DNA of 64,000 nt, taken from positions 1,054,001-1,118,000 of the forward strand of contig NZ_JACVAP010000001.1 in NCBI RefSeq assembly GCF_014851915.1, given 5' to 3'. The DNA comes from Xanthomonas sp. XNM01 (GTDB taxonomy: Bacteria; Pseudomonadota; Gammaproteobacteria; Xanthomonadales; Xanthomonadaceae). Position numbers and translations under genes: made by a program. Below the pieces are notes generated by a model. That model had not been told where the DNA came from. It saw nothing but the letters and a program-made list of their open reading frames with translations, and searched no databases. Shown piece by piece: positions 1-8,543 of the stretch; position 1 is the first letter of the stretch; each line of letters starts with the position of its first letter.

Positions 1-1065
1 GCTGTCGGCCTTGTCGCGGGCGCGCAGTTCGCTGCGGCGCTGCTTTGCCGGCTCTGGTCCGGGACGGTATCGGATCGGCAGGGGTCCAAGTTCGCCGTGA
101 TGGCGGGGGCCGTGATGGCGGCGCTCGCTGGCTTGCTCTACCTCGCATCGACGATGGCTACTGGCGATCGCATGTGGTCGATCGCGATCCTGCTGGCGGG
201 CCGTGTGCTCCTGGGGGGCGCCGAGAGCTTCATCATGATCGGTGCGCAGAGCTGGTGCCTCGCGCTCGCGGGTCCGGGTCAGGTCGGCAAGATGATCGCG
301 TGGATCGGCACAGCGATGTTCGTCGCTTTGGCCCTGGGGGCGCCACTGGGGAGCTTTCTGTATGCGAGGCTTGGTTTTGCCTCTATCGGCTGGGCAACAC
401 TTCTTGGTGCCGTGACGACCTGGCTGCTGGTCGTCTTCGTTCCGGCGACCCGGCCTGTCACACAAAGCCGCGGGGCTGCCAGGCAGGTAATCAAGGCGGT
501 TTGGATACCTGGCCTGGCAATGGCGTTCTCCAGTGTGGGCTACGGCATCACGACGGCATTCGCGGTGCTGCTGTTCGTCCAGAAGGATTGGCAGCCGGCT
601 TGGCTGTCATTCACCGCATTCGCCATCGCCCTGATGGTGGCGCGTGTCTTCTTCGGTCCATTGCCTGATCGCCTCGGCGGCGCGCGCACCGCGATGATCT
701 TCATCGTGATCCACAGCGCGGGGTTGGCGCTTATCTGGCTTGCCCCCTATGCGTGGCTTGCTTTTGCCGGGTCCGCCATGGCGGGCTTCGGTTACGCGCT
801 GGTGTATCCCGGCCTTGGTATGGAGGCCGTCTCCCGTGCGCCAGCCGAGGCGCGAGGCCTCGCCATGGGTGTCTATACGGCCTTCATCGACTTGGCGCTT
901 GGCTTGTTCGCGCCTCTTCTGGGACTTCTGGCCAATGTGGTCGGACTGGCGCAGATTTTTCTCATCGCCGCGCTGCTCGCGCTTTGCGCCGTGCCGATCG
1001 CTGCGTGGCTGGGTGCCCATCCGGCCCGTAGGGGCGCTGCTGCCCGCCTGACCAGCAAAGAATGA
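1..1065 (+). CDS. MFS transporter, 5' end outside window
   Basis: Major facilitator superfamily transporter of the inner membrane. The reading frame is open from the first base, so the true start lies to the left; 354 residues are visible. A classic loop 2-3 signature (WSGTVSDRQGSKFAV) sits at about residues 19-33 of the visible part, followed by about ten hydrophobic segments and a basic tail, so roughly two membrane segments are missing. It resembles the YhhS/YfcJ sugar-efflux type exporters. Substrate unknown. It converges on the LysR gene to its right with a 30-bp gap. Confidence 0.85.
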   Translation, partial: AVGLVAGAQFAAALLCRLWSGTVSDRQGSKFAVMAGAVMAALAGLLYLASTMATGDRMWSIAILLAGRVLLGGAESFIMIGAQSWCLALAGPGQVGKMIAWIGTAMFVALALGAPLGSFLYARLGFASIGWATLLGAVTTWLLVVFVPATRPVTQSRGAARQVIKAVWIPGLAMAFSSVGYGITTAFAVLLFVQKDWQPAWLSFTAFAIALMVARVFFGPLPDRLGGARTAMIFIVIHSAGLALIWLAPYAWLAFAGSAMAGFGYALVYPGLGMEAVSRAPAEARGLAMGVYTAFIDLALGLFAPLLGLLANVVGLAQIFLIAALLALCAVPIAAWLGAHPARRGAAARLTSKE

Positions 1066-1095
1066 GTTGGTGCGCATGCGCGCGAGGAATTTGCA

Positions 1096-2052
1096 TCAAC
1101 CGGCATGTTCGGCGAGCGCGTCCAGCGGAACATGCAATGCGCCGTTCGCGGCAAACGCTTCGAGCAGGTAGTCCACCACCACCCGGACACGCGGGGCGAT
1201 CAATGCGCGGTGCGGATACTGGATCACCATCTCATAGCTGCCCGGATGGTGTTCGCGGTGCAGGACGACCTTCAACCTGCCGGCCACCAGGTGCTCCCAG
1301 GCGAGGTGAACGGCGACCTGGGCCACGCCGATGCCGTCGCATGCCGCTTCGACCAGGGTTTCCGGTGCGGAGAGCGTCAAGACCGCTGAATCAGTCGGAT
1401 CAAGCGTGGTGATGCTGCCGTCGGCGGCCCGGAAGCTCCAGGCGTCCACCGTACCGCTCAGGAAGCGCCGTGCGACCAGGCGGTGGTGCCGCAGGTCCTC
1501 GACGGCGCGCGGCACCCCTTGGCGAGCGAGATACCCGACAGAGGCGACCAGCACCGTGTTGAGGTGGCAGACCGGACGCGATACCAGTGCGGAGTCCGGG
1601 ATGTGGCCACCACGCAGGCCCAGGTCGTAACCATCCCGCACGAGATCGACCACGCGGTCGTCGAAATCTACCGCGATCGACAACCCCGGGTAGCGCGCCA
1701 GCAGGCCGGGCAGGATGGGCATCAACTGCTCCCGCCCGAAGGCGGCGCTGGTGGAGATGCGCACGCGCCCGTTGGGTTCGGCGCGTTGCGCAGCCACCGC
1801 ATCGACAGCGGCATCGAGGGCTTCCAGGGCGACCCGTGCCTGGCGAAGAAATACGGTGCCCTCATCCGTGAGGCTGAGGGTTCGCGTCGTGCGGTTCAGC
1901 AGACGCACTCCCAGGGCGGCCTCCAGACTGGCGACGTTCTTGCTGACTGCGGCGGACGACACGCCCAGCACGCGCGCAGCGGCCGCAAAGCTGCCGGCGT
2001 CCACGGCCTGGACGAAGGAAAGGATGGCCCTTACCCGATGCGACGAATCCAT
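1096..2052 (-). CDS. LysR-family transcriptional regulator
   Basis: DNA-binding regulator, 318 residues, the normal LysR length. A winged helix-turn-helix occupies residues 1-62 (FAAAARVLGVSSAAVSKNVA, then LLNRTTRTLSLT), followed by an effector-binding domain. The ATG at 2050-2052 is chosen because AAGGGAG lies 6 bases upstream; an in-frame extension further upstream has no ribosome site. It is divergent from the flavodoxin/alcohol dehydrogenase/CMD genes across a 146-bp gap, the usual arrangement for a LysR protein controlling the neighbouring operon. The effector is unknown. Confidence 0.93.
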   Translation of the reverse strand: MDSSHRVRAILSFVQAVDAGSFAAAARVLGVSSAAVSKNVASLEAALGVRLLNRTTRTLSLTDEGTVFLRQARVALEALDAAVDAVAAQRAEPNGRVRISTSAAFGREQLMPILPGLLARYPGLSIAVDFDDRVVDLVRDGYDLGLRGGHIPDSALVSRPVCHLNTVLVASVGYLARQGVPRAVEDLRHHRLVARRFLSGTVDAWSFRAADGSITTLDPTDSAVLTLSAPETLVEAACDGIGVAQVAVHLAWEHLVAGRLKVVLHREHHPGSYEMVIQYPHRALIAPRVRVVVDYLLEAFAANGALHVPLDALAEHAG

Positions 2053-2100
2053 GAAATCTCCCTTGCTGAGGCCGTCCCCACCCGACGCGGCCACACTACT

Positions 2101-2117
2101 ATCAACCCAAGGTTAAT
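2101..2117. promoter_or_regulatory. Imperfect palindrome, candidate LysR operator
   Basis: ATCAACC-CAA-GGTTAAT is an interrupted inverted repeat with one mismatch between the arms, in the divergent gap between the LysR gene and the flavodoxin gene. A second AACAACCA/TGGTTGATTGTT pairing lies at about 2124-2154. A site of this size and place fits a LysR box; binding is inferred. Confidence 0.45.
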
Positions 2118-2198
2118 AGTAAAACAACCAACTCCCCACTTCTGGTTGATTGTTAAGGCCGGCACCATGCACACAACATCTGCAAAAGGAGAATTCCG

Positions 2199-2756
2199 AT
2201 GTCTGTTTGCATCATCTACGACAGTGGCACCGGCCACACCAAGAAACAGGCCGAGGCCATCGCCGAAGGCGTCCGCAGCGTTCCCGGCGCTGAAGCCCAA
2301 TTGATCGCCGTGGCTGACGGCCCGATCGACTGGGAAGCGCTGGCGGCCAGCGACGCCATCATCTTCGGCTCGCCCACCTACAACGGCACGATCAGCGCCC
2401 GGTTCAAGAAGTTCATGGAGGACTCGACCCGGACTGCGTGGGTGCCGCAGACCTGGCGCAACAAGATTGCCGCCGGCTTCACCAATTCCGGTTCCATGCA
2501 CGGCGACAAGCTCAATTCGCTGATCGCTCTCGCGCTCTTCGCGGCGCAGCACGGCATGGTCTGGGTCGGCCTGGACCTGTTCCCGGGCAAGAGCAACGAC
2601 GAACTTAACCGCGTGGGCGGATGGCTGGGCGCGATGGCGTTCTCCAAGGACGAATCGCCCGAACTGTCCCCCATCAAGAGCGACCTGGACACGGCCCAGC
2701 ACCTGGGCAAGCGTGTGGCCGAACTGGCCCAGCAATTCAATGCCGGACGCGGCTGA
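2199..2756 (+). CDS. Flavodoxin / NADPH-dependent FMN reductase family protein
   Basis: FMN-binding redox protein of the WrbA/flavodoxin fold, 185 residues. The phosphate-binding loop is SGTGHTKKQ near the N-terminus (about residues 9-17), and a second FMN contact segment FGSPTYNGTISARFKKFME lies near residue 70. AAGGAG stands 8 bases before the ATG. The gene is first in a likely operon with the alcohol dehydrogenase (19-bp gap) and the CMD protein, under the divergent LysR regulator. Probable role: quinone or small-electrophile reduction; the substrate is inference. Confidence 0.85.
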   Translation: MSVCIIYDSGTGHTKKQAEAIAEGVRSVPGAEAQLIAVADGPIDWEALAASDAIIFGSPTYNGTISARFKKFMEDSTRTAWVPQTWRNKIAAGFTNSGSMHGDKLNSLIALALFAAQHGMVWVGLDLFPGKSNDELNRVGGWLGAMAFSKDESPELSPIKSDLDTAQHLGKRVAELAQQFNAGRG

Positions 2757-2775
2757 TACCTAAGAGGACCTCATC

Positions 2776-3819
2776 ATGAAGACCTTGAGCTATGCAGCTC
2801 CATCCGCGACGGATGCCTTGGCTCCGTTCCAGTTCGAGCGGCGCGCACCGCGGCCCGATGACGTCGTGCTGGATGTCCTCTACTGCGGCGTCTGCCACAC
2901 CGACCTGCACATCGCGCGCAACCATGGCGGATACACCCGCTATCCGGTCGTGCCCGGCCACGAGATCATCGGCCGCGTGACCCAGGTCGGCAGCGGCGTC
3001 AGCCGCTTCAAGGTCGGCGACACCATCGGCGTCGGCTGCATGGTCGATTCCTGCCAGCACTGCAATCCGTGCCAGCAGGGCTTTGAGCAGCACTGCGTGG
3101 AAGGTGCCACCTTCACCTACAACGGCACCGATCGACACGACCACCAGCCGACCTACGGTGGCTACTCGAAGCAGATGGTCGTGTCCGAGAAGTTCGTCCT
3201 TCGCATCCCCGATGGGCTCGACCTGGCCGGCGCTGCGCCGCTGCTGTGCGCCGGCATCACCACCTGGGAGCCGCTGCACCAGTGGGGCGCGGGTCCCGGC
3301 AAGAAGGTCGCCGTCGTCGGTCTGGGCGGGCTGGGCCACATGGCGCTGAAGCTGGCCAAGGCGCTTGGCGCCGAGGTCACCCTGTTCACCCGTTCGCCCC
3401 GCAAGGAAGAGGATGCCCGCCGCCTGGGGGCCGATCACGTCGTGCTGTCGAACGATGCACAGCAAATGGCGGCCGTGGCCGGCCAGTTCGACCTCATCGT
3501 GGATACCGTGCCCTACGAGCACGACGTCAACCCCTACCTGCCGACGCTGACCTTCAACGGCACGCTGGTACTGGTCGGCTACATGGGGCCGCTGAATGAA
3601 CCCGTCGCGGCGGGAGCGCTGGTGTTCGGCCGCAAGGCCATTGCCGGTTCCTTCATCGGCGGCGTCGCGGCAACGCAGGAGATGCTGGATTTCTGCGGCA
3701 AGCACGGTGTTGTGTCGGACGTCGAGGTGATCCCGATGCAGCAGATCAACGAGGCCTACGAGCGCATGCTCAAGAGCGACGTGAAGTACCGCTTCGTGAT
3801 CGACATGTCGTCGCTGTAG
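2776..3819 (+). CDS. Zinc-dependent alcohol/aldehyde dehydrogenase (YahK/CAD type)
   Basis: NAD(P)-dependent medium-chain dehydrogenase, 347 residues. The catalytic zinc site is seen at Cys37/Cys40 (CGVCHTDLH) and His62 (GHE). The structural zinc cysteines are 93, 96, 99 and 107 (CQHCNPC...C). The Rossmann glycine motif GLGGLGHMALKLAKALG lies at about residues 182-198. It reduces aldehydes or oxidises primary alcohols; the cinnamyl-alcohol-dehydrogenase-like group usually detoxifies aromatic or aliphatic aldehydes with NADPH. AGAGGA precedes the ATG. Co-directional with the flavodoxin and CMD genes. Confidence 0.93.
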   Translation: MKTLSYAAPSATDALAPFQFERRAPRPDDVVLDVLYCGVCHTDLHIARNHGGYTRYPVVPGHEIIGRVTQVGSGVSRFKVGDTIGVGCMVDSCQHCNPCQQGFEQHCVEGATFTYNGTDRHDHQPTYGGYSKQMVVSEKFVLRIPDGLDLAGAAPLLCAGITTWEPLHQWGAGPGKKVAVVGLGGLGHMALKLAKALGAEVTLFTRSPRKEEDARRLGADHVVLSNDAQQMAAVAGQFDLIVDTVPYEHDVNPYLPTLTFNGTLVLVGYMGPLNEPVAAGALVFGRKAIAGSFIGGVAATQEMLDFCGKHGVVSDVEVIPMQQINEAYERMLKSDVKYRFVIDMSSL

Positions 3820-3894
3820 GCCCACAGCGCATGAGTCCAGCCGGGGCGGGCGAAGCTCGCTTGCCCGCCTCTCGAAGATAGGAAGTACACGCAA

Positions 3895-4623
3895 ATGAGC
3901 CAACCCGAAGTCCAAGAAACCGACCCGCTGTTCCAGACCATTGGCGCCGTCGCGCCGGTCCTCGTGCCCTATACCAAAGGCCGGATCGTGGATGAACTCT
4001 GGAGCAGACCGGGCCTTGCAGCACGGGAGCGCGCCATCGTCTCGGTCGCGATCCTGGTGTCGCGCAACGCCAGCGGCGCCTATGCCCACTATCTGAACAA
4101 GGCGCTGGACAGCGGCCTGCAGCCGGCTGAACTGTCCGAGCTTCTTGCACACCTGGCGTTCTACACCGGCTTTGGCTACGCCTTCGGCGCGGTCGGTGTG
4201 CTCAAGGGCATCTTCGATGAACGCGGTATCGGTGTCGATCAGTTGCCCGGGACTACCCCTGTGCTGCTGCCAAGCGCGGAAGTCCTGCCTGACGCGGCAA
4301 AGCGCGCGGCATTTCTGGAGGCCAACGTCGCGCCGGCCTCCGAGGCATTGCGCCACTTCACCGAAGACCTGCTGCACGGGGAAGTCTGGCGGCGTCCTGG
4401 ACTGGCGGCACGCGACCGCGTACTGGCAACGCTTGCATCGCTTGCGGCCCAGGGACTGTCGTCCTCGTTGCCGACCTATCTGGACCAGGCGCTGGCCCTC
4501 GGGGTTACGGAGCAGGAGATCGGCGAGTCGCTGGCTCACGTCGCCTTCTATAGCGGCTGGGGCAATGCGATCCACGCAGCAGAGGTCGTGACGCGCTTTT
4601 ACGAAAAGCGACGATCTGCCTAA
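3895..4623 (+). CDS. Carboxymuconolactone decarboxylase family protein, two-domain
   Basis: 242 residues containing two CMD-type helical repeats, each introduced by RPGLAAR (about residues 36 and 162). The repeats share the pattern LAAR-(D/E)R-x(many)-LAH(L/V)AFY-x-G. No AhpD-type CxxC is present, so peroxidase activity is unlikely. The family includes PcaC-like lactone decarboxylases, but most members have unknown substrates. AGGAAG precedes the ATG. It closes the flavodoxin/dehydrogenase cluster and converges with the relaxase gene 6 bp away. It is the first of three CMD proteins in the window. Confidence 0.88.
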   Translation: MSQPEVQETDPLFQTIGAVAPVLVPYTKGRIVDELWSRPGLAARERAIVSVAILVSRNASGAYAHYLNKALDSGLQPAELSELLAHLAFYTGFGYAFGAVGVLKGIFDERGIGVDQLPGTTPVLLPSAEVLPDAAKRAAFLEANVAPASEALRHFTEDLLHGEVWRRPGLAARDRVLATLASLAAQGLSSSLPTYLDQALALGVTEQEIGESLAHVAFYSGWGNAIHAAEVVTRFYEKRRSA

Positions 4624-4629
4624 ACTCGG

Positions 4630-6495
4630 TTAGCTGGAAGTGCTTCCCCCTTCCGTGACCAACGAGAGATAGGGATTGTTGGGGGGCGTCTCGCCAAACA
4701 GCGCGGCTGGATCTGCCAGCAGGTAGCCGTGCAGCCGGCGAGACTTCCTGGGGCCAGTGACCTCGCAGGTCCAGATGTTCAGGCCGTTGGGATGCTTGCG
4801 GTGGTATTGCAGCCGCTCGAAGCGCTTTTGCACCCACTGCCAATCCTGCTGGCTTTCCTGCTTCGCCAGCGTGCCCACTTGCGGGTGCTCCTGCGCATAT
4901 CGCTGGAAGACGCCGGGGCTGACGAGGTAGGCGGTGTCGCCCACGGTATGTACGAGCGCCTTGGCGTCGTTGATGATGAGCCGCCGCGAAGCGACACCTT
5001 GTTGCAGCCATGCCATGAAGTGCTCACCGGATGGCTGCGTGGACGTGGGCGCTGGTGACGGAGGCAGAGGCTTCGCCAGGGGCGGTGCAGGCGTTTCGTG
5101 GGCTGCGGCAGGCGCTTCGACCGAGACGGCTTCTGCATCCTGCCGGGCGGCGGGCAAATCACCCATTCCCACCATCGCCAGCATGTCTTCCATGACGTCG
5201 GGCACGGCTTGGGCGGCAGGCGGATGAGCCACGGCAGCGGCGCCGCTGGCTTCCTCCCAGGGAGCGAGCTGCTGATCTTCGGCGGACGGCACCGCCGCAA
5301 TCGCTGGTGCTGGCACTGAAGCATCGGCATCTTTGTCTGCTGGTGTCGCGTCGATCGCCACCGTCCCGGTGAACGGCGCCGGCCGCTCGCCAGGCTCCCA
5401 GATCAGCGCAGGTGCCAGCCGCAACAGGGTGAACGAGTGGGACCAGCCGGTCGAACTGGTCACGGTCGCGCGCCAGATCGCCTTGCCATCGGACCTCGGC
5501 TGCAACATGCCGTGGTCCTGGAGCACGTTGAACACCGCGGTGTTGTTCGCGGGGATGCCATCGACCCCCTGGGACAGCAGGTGCGCGCGCAGCTTGTCCG
5601 ATACCGTCTTGCTCACCAGCCACAGCGCGTCCTCGGTGAGCCAGCCATCGGAGGCTTCGGGCTGGTTCAGTTTCAACTCTCCCTTGAGCAGGTAGCGCAG
5701 CCCGTTGATCAGCTTGCGTTGGAGCGAGTGCTTGGGCGCGGCCATGGCGCGCGCGGGATCGCCGCCCAGCTCCTGGGCGACGGAGGCGCGGTCGGCCTGC
5801 ACGACCAGCTCGCCCAGCACCCCGGCGTGCTCATACTGCCCGGCCAGGACGTAGAGCAGCGGCGCCCACAGGGACGGATAGCCGCTGAGCCAGTCCAGCA
5901 GATCGCGATCGAGCAGTTGCCGGTAGAGCAAGCCTGTCGCGGCGCTGTGGAGCCGGTACTCGCGGTCGTCGCGGTAGCGGAAGCGGTACGGTTGGCGCAG
6001 CGGGCCGTGCCATGGGTGCCAGGTGCTGCCATCGGCCAGTTCGACGTGCAGATCGACGGCCACCTTGCCGATGTCGTGGAGCAGTGCGGCATAGGCGACG
6101 GCCGCAGTCCAGGCTTCGGCTTGCGCCGCTTGGTCTTCGGGGCTGGCGCCGATGGGCAGCAGATGGGACTGCCGCAGTTTCAGGCTGTAGGCGACGATTT
6201 CGAGGCCATGGTCGAGCATGCCGCCCGGGTAGGCGTGGTGGTGCGCTTCGGAGGCCGGGAAAGCCTGGACCAGCTCGGCGTAGCGCTCCAGTGGCGCGCG
6301 GTAAAGGGTGGCGAACTGCCTGCGCGAGAGCGAGGTGCGCTGCCAGATGTGTTCCAGCAGCTTCTGCCGGCGTGGGGTGGCCAGCAGCGATGCGGCCGAC
6401 TCCGGCCGCATCAACCCTTTCGGGAGGTCGGTGGCGGGTGCTGGCGACGGTGCGGTAACGACCGGGGGCCGTTTTCGCTGGAACAGGGAGAGCAT
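4630..6495 (-). CDS. traI: ICE relaxase TraI, MOBH family (PFGI-1 class)
   Basis: Nicks the ICE at its transfer origin and pilots the strand through the coupling protein. 621 residues. The N-terminal TraI_2 half carries the HD-type histidines (HHHAYPGGMLDHGLE near residue 85; LLHDIGKV near 138). A proline/alanine-rich linker follows, then a TraI_2_C domain (from FMAWLQQGVAS near residue 491). The ATG at 6493-6495 (MLSLFQRKR) matches the family start and has AGGAC upstream; the frame is open for 50 more codons with no better site. It stands next to a TA pair rather than an integrase, so the integrase must lie beyond the left cargo. Confidence 0.93.
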   Translation of the reverse strand: MLSLFQRKRPPVVTAPSPAPATDLPKGLMRPESAASLLATPRRQKLLEHIWQRTSLSRRQFATLYRAPLERYAELVQAFPASEAHHHAYPGGMLDHGLEIVAYSLKLRQSHLLPIGASPEDQAAQAEAWTAAVAYAALLHDIGKVAVDLHVELADGSTWHPWHGPLRQPYRFRYRDDREYRLHSAATGLLYRQLLDRDLLDWLSGYPSLWAPLLYVLAGQYEHAGVLGELVVQADRASVAQELGGDPARAMAAPKHSLQRKLINGLRYLLKGELKLNQPEASDGWLTEDALWLVSKTVSDKLRAHLLSQGVDGIPANNTAVFNVLQDHGMLQPRSDGKAIWRATVTSSTGWSHSFTLLRLAPALIWEPGERPAPFTGTVAIDATPADKDADASVPAPAIAAVPSAEDQQLAPWEEASGAAAVAHPPAAQAVPDVMEDMLAMVGMGDLPAARQDAEAVSVEAPAAAHETPAPPLAKPLPPSPAPTSTQPSGEHFMAWLQQGVASRRLIINDAKALVHTVGDTAYLVSPGVFQRYAQEHPQVGTLAKQESQQDWQWVQKRFERLQYHRKHPNGLNIWTCEVTGPRKSRRLHGYLLADPAALFGETPPNNPYLSLVTEGGSTSS

Positions 6496-6739
6496 GTCGG
6501 TGTCCTGATGGCGAGCCGGGCGGGAGGCCTTTTGGCCTTTTCGAGGTAGGGCCTTTCCCCTTGCACCCCATTCCCTTGCCGTTTCGACCCTTTGGCCTTT
6601 AACCGTTTCGGTATAGCGGGGCCTGGGCTGCGGCTCCAGCGTCAATGGGGAACCCGCATTAATGGATTGGACGGCGACCCGGCGCTGGCCCCGGCCTATG
6701 CTCCCAAGCCGCTACCCCGCCACGTAGGCTTTCACCTAG
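6496..6739. other. Non-coding gap upstream of traI; candidate oriT
   Basis: No gene is seen here. The gap has CCGTTTCG direct repeats 24 bp apart (6579-6586 and 6603-6610), several GGCCTTTT-type repeats at 6527-6600 and an ATTAAT palindrome near 6659. Origins of transfer in this ICE class have been mapped near the relaxase gene, so this is a positional candidate only; no nick-site consensus was recognised. Confidence 0.3.
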
Positions 6740-6777
6740 GCGACAAAGTTGACAAGAGCGACAAAGGCGACTAGAGT
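6740..6777 (+). promoter_or_regulatory. sigma70 promoter overlain by four 9-bp tandem repeats
   Basis: -35 TTGACA (6749-6754), 17-bp spacer and -10 TAGAGT (6772-6777) drive the toxin-antitoxin genes. Exactly in register lie four 9-bp units: GCGACAAAG, TTGACAAGA, GCGACAAAG, GCGACTAGA (6740-6775). Repeats covering both promoter boxes fit cooperative autorepression by the Xre-type antitoxin. The repeats are seen directly; the repressor assignment is inferred. Confidence 0.75.
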
Positions 6778-6810
6778 GAATCCTGTCTCAAACCTACCTG
6801 GGAGATGACC

Positions 6811-7437
6811 ATGCCCACTGCCATCGAATTCATTGCCGATCGTCTGCCGCGCGTCACGGTGGAGGATGTGCGCCGATTCGCGGATACCGTCGAAATTCGG
6901 GATGCCCCGGCGTTCGCGGCCGAGTTGCAGGCGTTCATCCACGAGCGCGTGGAGGCGGTGAAGCTGCCCGCCAGCCTGGAAGGTGAAACGGTGGCGCAGG
7001 CCTTGGAGCGCAAGGCGGCCGCGTTGCGCGCCGGCACGCGCTGGGCACCGGCTGAAACCGACGTCCAGCGAGGCCGCGCCGTGCTGCTGGAAGCCTTCAA
7101 CCAGCCGGACAACCTGCCGCCTGCCGAGTTCGCTAAGCTGGCGGACAAGTCGCGCCAGCAAGTCTACAAGGACATCCTCGCCCGTCGTCTGCTGGCGCTG
7201 AACGTGGGGCCGCGCGGCCAGAAGCTGCCCGACTGGCAGCTCGACCCGGTGAAGCAGCAGTTGACCCAAGCCGTGCTTCAGGAGGTCGAGGGCATCGACC
7301 ACTGGACGATCTACCGCGCGCTGTCCGAACCACTCGAAGGCTTGGGCGGTCGCTCGCCGGTGGATGCGGTGACGCATGGCACGATCGATGACGTGGCCGA
7401 GGCCGTGTTCAACGTGCTGGGCGTCCAGGTGCATTGA
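6811..7437 (+). CDS. Antitoxin of RES-Xre (MbcA/ParS-like) pair
   Basis: 208 residues. The C-terminal 40 residues (ALSEPLEGLGGRSPVDAV and following) match the toxin-binding DUF2384/MbcA-ParS-Xre pattern, in which a GGRSP turn precedes a helix. The N-terminal part is helical with a likely DNA-binding segment (FAKLADKSRQQVYKDILARR, about residues 109-128). ATG 6811 is preferred over 6805 because GGGAG is then 6 bases upstream. It lies 12 bp before the RES gene, the usual antitoxin-first order. It should neutralise the toxin and repress its own repeat-bearing promoter. It is larger than typical Xre antitoxins. Confidence 0.8.
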   Translation: MPTAIEFIADRLPRVTVEDVRRFADTVEIRDAPAFAAELQAFIHERVEAVKLPASLEGETVAQALERKAAALRAGTRWAPAETDVQRGRAVLLEAFNQPDNLPPAEFAKLADKSRQQVYKDILARRLLALNVGPRGQKLPDWQLDPVKQQLTQAVLQEVEGIDHWTIYRALSEPLEGLGGRSPVDAVTHGTIDDVAEAVFNVLGVQVH

Positions 7438-7449
7438 AGCGAGATCGCC

Positions 7450-8082
7450 ATGAGCCACGAGCTGCCTTCGCTCCTGATCGATGCCGGTGAACTGCTCCAG
7501 CATGTGAGCCGCGTCGTCTATCGGGGCAGTCCGCTGTACTTTGGCCGCAGCAGCACGAATCGCTACGATGACCCGGCGGGGGCCTATGGCGTGCTCTACC
7601 TGGGGCGCGACCTGCCCACGGCGCTGATGGAGTCGGTGTTTCACAAGCACCAGTGGCTTGAAGACACGAAGCGCTCCATCGCCCTGAAGGAGGTCCACGC
7701 TCGGATGGTCCGCGCAGTCGGTGTGCTGGACGACGTGCTACTGGCCGACCTCACGGCACCGGGCGTCATGGCGGGCTACTTCGGCCTGAATCTGGAGCAG
7801 TTGGCCAGCCGCGCCTACACGCACACGCAGCAGGTGTCCGCCCAGGTGCATGCGATGCCTGGAGACGACGGCCAGCCCCTGTTCGACGGGGTGCTCTACC
7901 CGTCGCGCAACAACTATCCCGCCAAGAGCATCGCCTTGTTCGAGCGTGCGGGAGCCAAGGTCAGCGTTGTCGAGGACATCGACCTGGTTGACCATGTGGA
8001 CTGGCCGCAGTTCGTTGCCACCTACCGCATCGGCGTGGAACCCGATCCCGGCCCGGTGGAGCCGGAGGACGAAGCGTCCTGA
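7450..8082 (+). CDS. RES-domain toxin (NAD+-consuming family)
   Basis: 210 residues with an N-terminal RES domain: Arg25 in VVYRGSPLYFGR, then Tyr46 in GAYGVLYLGRD and Glu61 in TALMESVFH are the positions of the conserved Arg-Tyr-Glu set. Characterised RES toxins (MbcT, Pseudomonas putida RES) degrade NAD+ and arrest growth. The C-terminal third (LFDGVLYPSRNN) is also typical of the family. Translation is probably coupled to the antitoxin; only a weak GAG ribosome site is present. In an ICE such a pair would stabilise the element after excision, which is inference. Confidence 0.85.
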   Translation: MSHELPSLLIDAGELLQHVSRVVYRGSPLYFGRSSTNRYDDPAGAYGVLYLGRDLPTALMESVFHKHQWLEDTKRSIALKEVHARMVRAVGVLDDVLLADLTAPGVMAGYFGLNLEQLASRAYTHTQQVSAQVHAMPGDDGQPLFDGVLYPSRNNYPAKSIALFERAGAKVSVVEDIDLVDHVDWPQFVATYRIGVEPDPGPVEPEDEAS

Positions 8083-8166
8083 AGCAGCAAGAAAGCGCAT
8101 TGAAGCCTCAAACCGAATGAATTGGAGCAAACTGGAATAGGCATTCCTCAACAGCAGGAGACGACC

Positions 8167-8532
8167 ATGAACACGACGACCCGCACCAGCACCGCAGAAC
8201 GCCTCGGCCGCGCCTTTGGCCGTGGATGGCGTGCCTATGCGCGCGGCGAACGGCGGGCGTCGAACTGGTTTGTGTCCAAGGGCATGCCGCGAGCTGGTGC
8301 TTCCGCGCTCGTGTGGGTAGCCAAGCTGGCTGTACTGGGAGTGCTGCTCTACGTTGCGTTTTGGTTCGCACTCCTGCTGCTGGGCGTTGCGGCGGCGGGA
8401 TGGGCTGCTGCTGCCAATACCTCGGATGAAGACGAGTGGCCTTTCACCGACCTCACCGAGCTGCGCAAGACGCCGGGCTACGATCCCAACCTGTACAACG
8501 ACACGTCGCACGAGTTGTACACCGACGACTGA
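8167..8532 (+). CDS. DUF3742 family ICE membrane protein
   Basis: 121 residues. A basic N-terminus, then one long or two close hydrophobic segments (VAKLAVLGVLLYVAFWFALL, about residues 51-70, continuing to about 83), then an acidic tail ending YNDTSHELYTDD, which is the recognisable DUF3742 signature found beside TraG-like genes in this ICE class. GCAGGAG precedes ATG 8167; an in-frame upstream start at 8122 lacks a ribosome site. Function unknown. It converges with the TraG-like gene (11-bp gap). Confidence 0.85.
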   Translation: MNTTTRTSTAERLGRAFGRGWRAYARGERRASNWFVSKGMPRAGASALVWVAKLAVLGVLLYVAFWFALLLLGVAAAGWAAAANTSDEDEWPFTDLTELRKTPGYDPNLYNDTSHELYTDD

Positions 8533-8543
8533 CCGGCCTCGCG

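Noticed and set aside
2737-4575. 612-residue open frame on the minus strand
   Set aside because: Antisense to the alcohol dehydrogenase and CMD genes, both with strong motifs and ribosome sites; a high-GC artefact.
5437-6549. 370-residue plus-strand open frame inside the relaxase gene
   Set aside because: Antisense composition artefact; the relaxase HD motifs and C-terminal domain are on the minus strand.
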